From Pigmentiphaga sp. H8 (lineage in GTDB: Bacteria; Pseudomonadota; Gammaproteobacteria; Burkholderiales; Burkholderiaceae_B): a DNA stretch of 64,000 bases. Below the pieces are notes generated by a model. It was not told where the DNA came from, did not search any database, and saw only the letters and a program-made list of their open reading frames with translations. Location of the stretch: positions 3,100,001 through 3,164,000 of the forward strand of contig NZ_CP033966.1 of assembly GCF_003854895.1 (NCBI RefSeq). The letters run 5' to 3'. The stretch's first letter is position 1. Every line of letters starts with the position of its first letter. A program made the position numbers and the translations under genes. This document shows positions 43,201-49,412 of this stretch, piece by piece.

Positions 43201-43747
43201 GGTTCTCGGTCTCGCGGCGGCGTTCCTTGTAGCGCGACACGCCGGCGGCCTCTTCCAGGAACACGCGCAGTTCGTCGGGCCGGGCCTCGATGATGCGCGA
43301 GATCATGCCCTGGCCGATGATGGCGTAGCCGCGCGCCCCCAGGCCGGTGCCCAGGAAGATGTCATGGATGTCGCGGCGGCGGACCTGCTGGTTGTTGACG
43401 AAATAGCTGCTGGTGCCGTCGCGGGTCAGCACGCGCTTGACGGCGATTTCGCCGTACTGGCTCCATTGTCCGGACGCCCGGCCCTCGGCATTGTCGAACA
43501 CCAGTTCGACCGAGGACCGCGCCGCCGGCTTGCGGTTGACCGATCCGTTGAAGATCACGTCCTGCATGGACTCGCCGCGCAGCTCGGAGGCCTTGGATTC
43601 GCCCAGGACCCAGCGCACGGCATCGATGATGTTGGACTTTCCGCAGCCATTGGGCCCCACCACGCCGACCAGCTGGCTCGGCACCTGGATGGACGTGGGG
43701 TCGACGAACGACTTGAAACCTGCGAGTTTGATCTGGGTAAGTCGCAC
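40217..43747 (-). CDS. smc: Chromosome segregation protein SMC
   Basis: ATPase that organises and segregates the chromosome. 1176 residues. Walker A GPNGCGKSNIIDAVRWVLGE is near residues 31-50. Two long coiled-coil arms rich in Glu, Gln and Ala flank a hinge at about residues 520-640 (LTQLGRLWQKLHIEPGWETALEAV and GHLIGHNSVRFY). The C-terminal head has the signature HLLSGGEKALTATAL and Walker B FCLLDEVDAPLDD. Starts the smc-zipA-ligA unit. Divergent from queF across a 276-bp spacer that carries repeat copy E. Confidence 0.98.
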   Translation of the reverse strand: MRLTQIKLAGFKSFVDPTSIQVPSQLVGVVGPNGCGKSNIIDAVRWVLGESKASELRGESMQDVIFNGSVNRKPAARSSVELVFDNAEGRASGQWSQYGEIAVKRVLTRDGTSSYFVNNQQVRRRDIHDIFLGTGLGARGYAIIGQGMISRIIEARPDELRVFLEEAAGVSRYKERRRETENRLSDTRENMTRVEDILRELATQLEKLEAQAEVAQRYQGFQAESEQKQRFLWLLKKREADGDRMKHALAIEQAQTDLEAAMAGLRKLESDLEGTRQAHYAASDAVHAAQGGLYEANAEVSRLEAEIKYVVEARNRMQAQLAQLQQQIAQWNEQHETGSDQLAQAEEDLAVGEARAEEARIVAEEAQAQLPDVEAKVRDAASGLSELRGALSQVEQNLALTAQEQREADRQLQALAQRRERLEQEERNLQRPDPVRLEQLTGDLADTEQRVEHARQELSTLDAQLPQVDAGRRQAQELVQREAAAVSQIEARLSALTRLQQDVQKQGALHPWLEKHELTQLGRLWQKLHIEPGWETALEAVLRERLAALEVSNLEWAKAFFGDSPPARLAFYQMPPATAPAAAPAALTPLASLLRITDPGLRSLMADWLRDVYTAADATQALAARTQLPEGGQFVVKEGHLIGHNSVRFYAPDSEQAGMLARQQEIENLQRQLKAQQLIADEARSAVARAEAGYQQVAQALPASRQRLAEVTQRLHAIQLEHSKLSQQAAQSEERAGRIREERAELEAQEEEARIRKEEAEGRFEILDTQLGDKQSAFEDAQMAQEQREADVQRARDRLRELERSAQEASFAERGLRARIDELRRSLQLAGEQSQRAATEAERVQQELRVLDDAAAQAGLQSALELRSEREQVLNRARIEMDTLAAQLRAADEQRLGIERSLEPLRSRITELQLKEQAARLAQEQYAEQLAGQELDLAALGEQLDALPKEWQRPNWLQAEVQRLAREVAALGAVNLAALDELNASRERKTYLDAQQADLQSAIDTLEDAIRKIDRETRQLLQETFDTVNRNFGELFPSLFGGGEAKLVMTGEEILDAGVQVMAQPPGKRNSTIHLLSGGEKALTATALVFAMFKLNPAPFCLLDEVDAPLDDANTERYANLVRRMSEQTQFLFISHNKIAMEMAHQLVGVTMQEQGVSRIVAVDIDSAMQLAVEAA

Positions 43748-43841
43748 CGGAAACGAAGCTTCGCTTAAAAAGACAGGAAAAGGAACCGATCCGCTCCCGA
43801 GCCGGTCGGATATGGCAAAACGCGCCCTACCTCCGACTCAG

Positions 43842-43921
43842 GGCACCGAGGATCCGGCTCCGCCGGTCCGCCAGTGCCGCCCCCTTGAGGGGGCCGCGCG
43901 AAGCGCGGAGGGGGTGGGGCC
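43842..43921 (+). repeat. Dispersed three-hairpin repeat, copy E
   Basis: Full copy in the spacer between the divergent genes smc and queF, so it is not 3' of any recognised gene. Hairpin 1: GGCAC/GTGCC around CCGGC-TCC-GCCGG. Hairpin 2: CCCCC-TTGA-GGGGG. Hairpin 3: CCGCGC-GAA-GCGCGG, a longer stem that still pairs, followed by AGGGGGTGGGG. It lies 12 nt before the TATAAT box of queF. Confidence 0.8.
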
Positions 43922-43933
43922 CATACACCTTCG

Positions 43934-43939
43934 TATAAT
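43934..43939 (+). promoter_or_regulatory. Candidate -10 box of queF
   Basis: A perfect TATAAT 85 nt before the queF start. The -35 region (43911-43916) falls in the GC-rich end of repeat copy E and has no TTGACA-like match, so an activator or extended contacts would be needed. No preQ1 riboswitch pattern (stem plus A-rich tail pseudoknot) was recognised in the leader. Confidence 0.4.
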
Positions 43940-44023
43940 ACCAAAGGGTCATCGGCAAGGTTACGCCAGGAGCCGCCGCCCAGCCTGTTTTTTCATTTTC
44001 GTTACGTATAGATCGCAAGAGAC

Positions 44024-44443
44024 ATGCCCTCTCAACCCAGCAAGAGCCTAGACACTTTCACCAACCCCAGCCCGGGGCGCGACTTCCAGATCCACATCGA
44101 GGTGCCCGAATTCACCTGCCTGTGCCCGATGACCGGACAGCCGGACTTCGCCCTGCTGATCATCGACTACATCCCCGACCAGCTGTGCGTCGAGCTCAAG
44201 AGCCTGAAGCTCTACGCCTGGAGCTTCCGCAACGAAGGCAAGTTCCACGAAGCGGTCACCAACGAGATCCTGGACGACCTCGTGCGCGCGCTGTCCCCGC
44301 GCTTCATGCGGATCACCGCCAAGTGGTACGTGCGCGGCGGCATCTTCACCAACGTCGTCGCCGAGCACCGCCAACCCGGGTGGACACCGCAGCCCGCCGT
44401 GCAACTGCAGGAATTCGCGCCCGGCAGCAATATCCGCGGGTAA
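44024..44443 (+). CDS. queF: NADPH-dependent preQ0 reductase
   Basis: Reduces 7-cyano-7-deazaguanine to preQ1 for queuosine in tRNA. 139 residues, the short single-domain (B. subtilis-like) type. EFTCLCPMTGQPDFA holds the catalytic Cys, and ELKSLKLYAWSFRNEGKFHE is the NADPH and substrate region with the conserved Glu. HEAVTNEILDDLVRALSPRF follows. The protein forms a tunnelling-fold decamer in relatives. It stands alone here, as other queuosine genes are not in the window. Confidence 0.96.
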   Translation: MPSQPSKSLDTFTNPSPGRDFQIHIEVPEFTCLCPMTGQPDFALLIIDYIPDQLCVELKSLKLYAWSFRNEGKFHEAVTNEILDDLVRALSPRFMRITAKWYVRGGIFTNVVAEHRQPGWTPQPAVQLQEFAPGSNIRG

Positions 44444-44570
44444 CTACCACCGGATCGGCCGGGACGCGATGCGGAACCTGCGCTACGATGCGCGGCACGC
44501 ATTCCTGCCGTAGTGCCCCGAGTGAGGCACTTTCCGATCCACTCAAAGGCACACGAGTCCACGCCTACCG

Positions 44571-45890
44571 ATGAAACGCGGCTTTTACCTGATCATGGCG
44601 GCGCAGTTTTTTTCCTCGCTCGCCGACAATGCGCTTTTCATCGCCGCGATCGCGTTGATCCAGCAGTTGGACGGACCGGACTGGATGACGCCCATGATCA
44701 AGTGGTCGTTCGCCCTGGCCTATGTCCTGCTGGCCGCCTTCGTGGGCGCGTTCGCGGACTCCTTCCCCAAGGGCCGCGTGATGTTCGCCACCAACTCGGT
44801 GAAGATCATCGGCTGCCTGACCATGTTCGCCCATGCCAGCTTCGGGCTGGCCGACCACCACCAGGTCTATACGGTGTGCGCGGCCTACGCGCTGGTGGGC
44901 ATAGGCGCGGCGGCCTACTCGCCCGCCAAGTACGGCATCATCACCGAACTGCTGCCGCCCGAGCAGCTCGTCAAGGGCAACAGCTGGATCGAAGGGCTGA
45001 CCGTGGTGTCCATCATCCTGGGCGTGGTCCTGGGCGGCGCGCTCATCAGCCCCAAGGTCTCGGCCTGGCTGCTGTCGCTGGACCTCAGCCCCGGCTTCGG
45101 TCCCGACATCCAGACGCCGGCCGAGGCCGCCATCATGGTCATCGCGCTGGTGTACCTGGTGGCCGCCTTCTTCAACCTGCTCATCCCGTCCACCGGCGTG
45201 TGCTACCCGCGCCAGCAGCGCAACCCCATCAGGCTCATGACCACCTTCGGCTGCTTCGTGGCCACGCTGTGGCGCGACAAGCTGGGCCAGATCTCGCTGG
45301 CGGTGACCACCCTGTTCTGGGGGGCCGGCGCGACGCTGCAGCTGATCGTGATCGAATGGGGCCGCGTGCAGCTGGGGCTGCCGCTGAACAAGGCCTCCAT
45401 CCTGATGGGCGTGGCGTCGGTAGGGACCATCCTGGGCGCCACGCTGGCCGGCAAGGTGCCGCTGCACCATGCGCTGGCCGTGCTGCCCATGGGGGTGGTG
45501 ATGGGCCTGGTCGTGATGCTGATGCCGCTGGCCTACGAACCCTGGTTCGTCTATGCGCTGCTGATCGCCATCGGCGGCCTGGGGGGCTTCTTCGTCGTGC
45601 CGATGAACGCCCTGCTCCAGCACCGGGGCCACGTGCTGCTGTCGGCCGGCCACTCGATCGCGGTCCAGAACTTCAACGAGCAGTTGAACATCCTGCTGAT
45701 GGTGGCGGTTTATTCGCTGATGTTGGGCATGCAGATTCCCATCAACACCATCATCATCATCTTCGGCACGCTGGTAGCCTGCCTGATGCTGCTGATCATG
45801 GGCTGGAACCGCCACAACCACCGCACCCACCCGGACCTCGACCTGGTGATAGGCAGCCGCGCGCACGGCACGGCGCTGCGCGGGGACTAG
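44571..45890 (+). CDS. lplT: Lysophospholipid transporter (MFS, LplT-like)
   Basis: 439 residues with about twelve predicted membrane segments, starting MKRGFYLIMAAQFFSSLADNALF. In E. coli LplT flips lysophospholipids into the cytoplasm for re-acylation by the acyltransferase Aas. The N-terminal FFSSLADNALF and the loop GAFADSFPKGRVMF, and NSWIEGLTVVSIILG, are close to that subfamily. No aas gene is fused or adjacent. 127 nt after queF and possibly separately transcribed. A general drug-efflux role is less likely but not excluded. Confidence 0.88.
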   Translation: MKRGFYLIMAAQFFSSLADNALFIAAIALIQQLDGPDWMTPMIKWSFALAYVLLAAFVGAFADSFPKGRVMFATNSVKIIGCLTMFAHASFGLADHHQVYTVCAAYALVGIGAAAYSPAKYGIITELLPPEQLVKGNSWIEGLTVVSIILGVVLGGALISPKVSAWLLSLDLSPGFGPDIQTPAEAAIMVIALVYLVAAFFNLLIPSTGVCYPRQQRNPIRLMTTFGCFVATLWRDKLGQISLAVTTLFWGAGATLQLIVIEWGRVQLGLPLNKASILMGVASVGTILGATLAGKVPLHHALAVLPMGVVMGLVVMLMPLAYEPWFVYALLIAIGGLGGFFVVPMNALLQHRGHVLLSAGHSIAVQNFNEQLNILLMVAVYSLMLGMQIPINTIIIIFGTLVACLMLLIMGWNRHNHRTHPDLDLVIGSRAHGTALRGD

Positions 45891-45908
45891 CCCCGCGCGC
45901 GGCGGCCA

Positions 45909-46766
45909 TCAGTTCCCGGGCCGCCCCACCGACAGGGCCAGCTGCAAGTCCTGCCAGGCCTTGACCTTCTCGGCCGGGCTGCGCAGCAGATAGGCCGGAT
46001 GGTAGCTCACCACCACCGGCACCTTCCTTCCCGCCACCGACAGGCTGTGCACCTTGCCCCGCAGGCTGCCTATGCGCGCGTCGGTCTCCAGCAGGGTCTG
46101 CGCCGCGAACCGCCCCAGCACCAGGATCATTTCCGGGTTGATGAACGAGATCTGCCGCATCAGGTAGGGACTGCAGCGCGCCACTTCCTCGGGCAGCGGG
46201 TCGCGGTTGCCGGGCGGACGGCATTTGATGACGTTGGCGATGAATACATCGTGCTGGCGCGAGCGCGCGATGGAGGCCAGCATGCTGTCGAGCAGTTTGC
46301 CCGAGCGCCCCACGAAAGGCGCGCCCTGCTTGTCTTCCTGTTCGCCCGGCGCCTCGCCCACCAGCAGCCAGCGCGCCTTGGGCGAGCCGGTGCCGAACAC
46401 GGTTTGCGTGCGCCCCTTGCACAGGCCACAGGCCACGCAGTCGCGCACCTCGTCCTGCAACGCGGCCCAGGCCTGCTCGGGATCGGCGGGCATGGCGGCC
46501 GGCGCCGGGAGCTCCTGCATGGGAATTTCCTGCACGAGGGCCACGGGTTCGGCCCTCTCGGGCTCGACGGCGGGGACGGTCGCCACGGATTCCCGCACCG
46601 GACTCTGCGGAGGTGCCACGGGCACCTCCGCCGCCGGCGCAAGCTCGGGTGCGGCCGCCGGCGCGGCAGCGCCGGGCAGGTTCCACAGCCGCTCCACGCC
46701 CAGCTCGCGCAGCCAGGCGCGCCGGACCGCGCTCATGCCATCGGCGCCGTTGCGCTCAGTCGCCAT
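45909..46766 (-). CDS. Uracil-DNA glycosylase, family 4 (Fe-S type)
   Basis: 285 residues. An N-terminal Ala/Pro-rich linker of about 85 residues follows a short start segment (MATERNGADGMSAVRRAWL). The catalytic domain has CVACGLCKG, GEAPGEQEDKQGAPFVG (uracil-binding GEAPG), NVIKCRPPGNRDP, RCSPYL and the C-terminal SYHPAYLLRSP with the His motif. The Cys residues fit a [4Fe-4S] cluster. It removes uracil from DNA in base excision repair. It overlaps the end of rimI by 11 nt, giving the order tsaB-rimI-udg. Confidence 0.92.
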   Translation of the reverse strand: MATERNGADGMSAVRRAWLRELGVERLWNLPGAAAPAAAPELAPAAEVPVAPPQSPVRESVATVPAVEPERAEPVALVQEIPMQELPAPAAMPADPEQAWAALQDEVRDCVACGLCKGRTQTVFGTGSPKARWLLVGEAPGEQEDKQGAPFVGRSGKLLDSMLASIARSRQHDVFIANVIKCRPPGNRDPLPEEVARCSPYLMRQISFINPEMILVLGRFAAQTLLETDARIGSLRGKVHSLSVAGRKVPVVVSYHPAYLLRSPAEKVKAWQDLQLALSVGRPGN

Positions 46767-47289
46767 GGAAACCTCCGGGAATGGGATGGACTGCCAGCGC
46801 CTTGCGCATGACGATCGCGTCTTCCCGCCCGCGCAGCGACGGGTAGTAGCCGCGGCGCAAGCCGATGCGTTCGTAGCCCGAGCGTTCGTACAAGCCCTTG
46901 GCCACCAGGTTCGAGGGCCGCACCTCCAGCAGCAGGCTGTGCGCCTGGCGCGCGGCGGCGCACTGCTCGACCCAGGCCAGCAACCGCCGGCCCAGCCCCA
47001 GGCCCTGCGCCTGCGGCGCCACGCTGATGTTCAACAGGTGCGCCTCGTCCAGCGCCACCATCACGATGCAATAGCCCAGCAGGCGTTCGCCGTCGCGCAC
47101 CACCCAGGCGTCGTAGCCCGAGCGCAGCGAATCGGCGAAATTGCCGCGCGTCCAGGGAAAGGAATAGATCTGGCGCTCGACCGCGTCCACCTGGTCCAGA
47201 TCCTGTTCCGTCATGGGACGGCAGGCCTGCCCCCAGCCCGCCAGGATGCTCGCCGCGTCGATCGATGCCCGGCCCTGCACCGCGTTCAT
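46756..47289 (-). CDS. rimI: Ribosomal-protein-alanine acetyltransferase RimI
   Basis: GNAT N-acetyltransferase that acetylates the N-terminal Ala of S18 in E. coli. From the ATG at 47289 there are 177 residues. The frame is open further upstream only as an overlap with tsaB. VAPQAQGLGLGRRLLAWVE is the acetyl-CoA pyrophosphate loop. LLEVRPSNLVAKGLYERSGY matches the RimI C-terminal half. An N-terminal extension of about 30 residues precedes the core. The ATGA overlap with tsaB implies coupled translation. Confidence 0.93.
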   Translation of the reverse strand: MNAVQGRASIDAASILAGWGQACRPMTEQDLDQVDAVERQIYSFPWTRGNFADSLRSGYDAWVVRDGERLLGYCIVMVALDEAHLLNISVAPQAQGLGLGRRLLAWVEQCAAARQAHSLLLEVRPSNLVAKGLYERSGYERIGLRRGYYPSLRGREDAIVMRKALAVHPIPGGFHGD

Positions 47290-48056
47290 GATTGCGCTCC
47301 CGATGTGGCGACACGGGGATTGCCCCCCGCCCCGGCTTGCCTTTCCGCGGTGGTGAAAGCCACCTTGTCCCGCACGTACAAGGGCGCGGCCAGCTCCGGC
47401 GCGACGGTTTCGCCGCGCAGGTAGGCGCCATGCGCCAGTCGGGCGACCGCGGCGGCGGTGGGCCGGGCAACGTCCGCCCGCTCGTCCGGGCCGAAGCCGG
47501 CGAAGACTTCCGGATAGGCGGCCGCCGCGTCGCCGCACAGCCAGGGCGCCTGCGCGCCCAGGGCCGCCAGGCGCCCGCGCAGCCAGGCCTCGAGCCCGTC
47601 GCCCGCCATCAGTTGCGGTTCGATCAGGCAGGCCAGCCGGTCGGCCGATTCGCGGCGGTAGACCGCCAGATAGATTTCCTGCATGCGCGCATCCATGGCC
47701 ACCACCAGCGGCCGCTGGCCGGGATCCCGGACCTGCTGCGCCACGGCGGCATGCGACACCACGGGTATCACCGGCCGGCCCAGGGCGAACCCCAGACCCT
47801 GCGCCACCCCGCAGGCGACCCGCAGCCCGGTGAATCCCCCGGGCCCCTGCCCGAAGGCGATGGCATCGAGCTGCGTCCGGGCGATGCCGGCCTCGTCCAG
47901 CACCTCCTGCACCATGGGCAGCAGCCGGGCCGAGTGCTCCTGCACGCCCTGGTGCTCGCGCACGAGAAGGTCGACGGCACCGGCATCCGCGGCGCGCAAC
48001 AAGGCCACGCCGCACCAGGCGGAGGAAGTTTCCAGGGAAAGGATATGCAGCGACAT
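47286..48056 (-). CDS. tsaB: tRNA threonylcarbamoyladenosine synthesis protein TsaB
   Basis: Partner of TsaD in forming t6A37 on ANN-decoding tRNAs. I use the Met at 48056 (MSLHILSLETSSAWCGVALL), 256 residues; the frame opens three codons earlier. The ASKHA fold is visible: LSLETSSAWCGVALL, AIAFGQGPGGFTGLRVACGVAQGL (the phosphate-loop-like GPGGFTGLR) and VVAMDARMQEIY. It lacks the metal-ligand histidines of TsaD, as expected. TACAAT at 48065-48070 (minus) is only about 8 nt before the start, so a leaderless mRNA is possible. tsaB-rimI-udg form one unit. Confidence 0.94.
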   Translation of the reverse strand: MSLHILSLETSSAWCGVALLRAADAGAVDLLVREHQGVQEHSARLLPMVQEVLDEAGIARTQLDAIAFGQGPGGFTGLRVACGVAQGLGFALGRPVIPVVSHAAVAQQVRDPGQRPLVVAMDARMQEIYLAVYRRESADRLACLIEPQLMAGDGLEAWLRGRLAALGAQAPWLCGDAAAAYPEVFAGFGPDERADVARPTAAAVARLAHGAYLRGETVAPELAAPLYVRDKVAFTTAERQAGAGGNPRVATSGAQS

Positions 48057-48110
48057 GGGCTGCAATTGTAAGACCAGATGAGGGGAAATACCGGGATCTG
48101 CACCCGGTTT

Positions 48111-48545
48111 TCAGTGCTTGTGCTTGCGATAGGGTTCGTACACTTCTTCGCTGGCACGGCGGATTTCCTGCCGCAACAGCACCCTTTCCTCGGAAGACAG
48201 CTTGCGCGGCCCGACCCGCCGTTCGTCCTGGCTGACCGGACCTGCCCAGGGATCCATGGAGGCGCGCACGACGCCGGACTGTCCCGCCGGGGGCACGTTG
48301 GCCGCGCGCGCCGCATCGACCTGCTCGTCGGCCCGTGAAACCGCGCTTTCGACCTGGCCGGCGAATCCGCCGGAGGCGGGGTCGACGGGGCGTACCGCGT
48401 CGGCACGGGGCAGCGCTGCGCGGGGGTCGCGGACCTGGCCGATCGCCGCGCCACCAGCCAATACCGTTATCATCACGAACAGCCCACCCAGCATGATCGC
48501 CGCGCTGGAGCCTGCCGTACGAGTGGAGTCGAATACTTTGTTCAC
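48111..48545 (-). CDS. Small membrane-anchored hypothetical protein
   Basis: 144 residues. Not recognised as a named family. An N-terminal signal anchor (SAAIMLGGLFVMITVLAGGAAIG) is followed by a flexible Ala/Pro/Asp-rich stretch. A charged C-terminal motif (RKLSSEERVLLRQEIRRASEEVYEPYRK) ends in KHKH and resembles the 'LSxEER..LR..I..A..E.Y' tail seen in small betaproteobacterial membrane proteins. Codon use and composition match the neighbours, so it is likely a real gene. Divergent from risA. The shared 121-bp spacer contains a 13-bp palindrome. A role at the inner membrane is possible. Confidence 0.65.
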   Translation of the reverse strand: MNKVFDSTRTAGSSAAIMLGGLFVMITVLAGGAAIGQVRDPRAALPRADAVRPVDPASGGFAGQVESAVSRADEQVDAARAANVPPAGQSGVVRASMDPWAGPVSQDERRVGPRKLSSEERVLLRQEIRRASEEVYEPYRKHKH

Positions 48546-48567
48546 GTTTCAATCATACGATGTACCC

Positions 48568-48580
48568 ATGACAGCGTCAT
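48568..48580. promoter_or_regulatory. Palindrome upstream of risA
   Basis: Perfect 13-bp palindrome ATGAC-AGC-GTCAT, 86 nt before the risA ATG. With ATGTAAC at 48609-48615 and GTTACAT at 48653-48659, which form a second inverted pair with a 37-nt gap, it is a candidate operator or autoregulatory site for the OmpR-type regulator. Confidence 0.4.
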
Positions 48581-48666
48581 AGATGCCTGCGTGACCAAAC
48601 GGGCATTTATGTAACAACCAATGTCCCTCCCTGGATTGATACAAACTCCTCCGTTACATTCGCGCC

Positions 48667-49395
48667 ATGTCACTAGCCAACGCCCCCAAGAAAATCCTCG
48701 TCGTCGACGACGACGTGCGGCTGCGCGATCTGCTGCGCCGCTACCTTGCCGAACAGGGCTTCTCCGTCTGGGTCGCGGAAAACGCCCAGACCATGAACAA
48801 GCTCTGGCAGCGAGAGCGTTTCGACCTGCTCGTGCTCGACCTGATGTTGCCGGGAGAGGACGGCCTGTCGATCTGCCGCCGCCTGCGCGGCGCCCGCGAC
48901 AGCACGCCCATCATCATGCTGACGGCCAAGGCCGAGGATGTCGACCGCATCGTCGGGCTGGAGATGGGCGCGGACGACTACCTGCCCAAGCCCTTCAATC
49001 CCCGCGAACTGCTGGCGCGCGTCAACGCGGTGCTGCGCCGCCGGGGTCCGGAAGAGCATCCCGGCGCGCCCAGCCAGGACAATGAATCGGTTACGTTCGG
49101 CCCCTACGTGCTGAACCTGGCGACCCGCACCCTGACGCGCGACAACGAACCCGTGGCCCTGACCACGGGCGAATTCTCCGTGCTCAAGGTCTTCGCCCGC
49201 CATCCCAAGATCCCGCTGTCGCGGGACAAGCTGATGGAACTGGCGCGCGGCCGCGAATACGAAGCCTTCGATCGCAGCCTGGACGTGCAGATCTCCCGGC
49301 TGCGCAAGCTGATCGAGCCCGATCCGGCCAAGCCCGTGTTCATCCAGACTGTGTGGGGCCTCGGCTACGTATTCGTGCCCGATGGGGGCAGTTGA
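48667..49395 (+). CDS. risA: OmpR-family response regulator (RisA-like)
   Basis: 242 residues. The receiver domain has the acidic pair in VDDD near residue 18, the phospho-Asp in LVLDLMLPGEDG (about residue 60) and the conserved Lys in YLPKPFNPRELLARV. The C-terminal winged-helix DNA-binding domain ends in IQTVWGLGYVFVPDG. In Bordetella this regulator-kinase pair is RisA/RisS (acid, oxidative and intracellular stress). The symbol is given by architecture and context and remains a family-level assignment, as ompR is an equally valid name. Confidence 0.9.
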   Translation: MSLANAPKKILVVDDDVRLRDLLRRYLAEQGFSVWVAENAQTMNKLWQRERFDLLVLDLMLPGEDGLSICRRLRGARDSTPIIMLTAKAEDVDRIVGLEMGADDYLPKPFNPRELLARVNAVLRRRGPEEHPGAPSQDNESVTFGPYVLNLATRTLTRDNEPVALTTGEFSVLKVFARHPKIPLSRDKLMELARGREYEAFDRSLDVQISRLRKLIEPDPAKPVFIQTVWGLGYVFVPDGGS

Positions 49396-49412
49396 TCCGC
49401 TCGTAGGCATTC

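Noticed and set aside
43827..44018. 63-codon minus-strand frame spanning repeat copy E
   Set aside because: It is built partly from the repeat, overlaps the queF promoter region, and has no recognisable domain.
43940..44023. preQ1 riboswitch before queF
   Set aside because: The expected short C-rich hairpin with an A-rich tail pseudoknot was not found in the leader. A covariance search would settle it.
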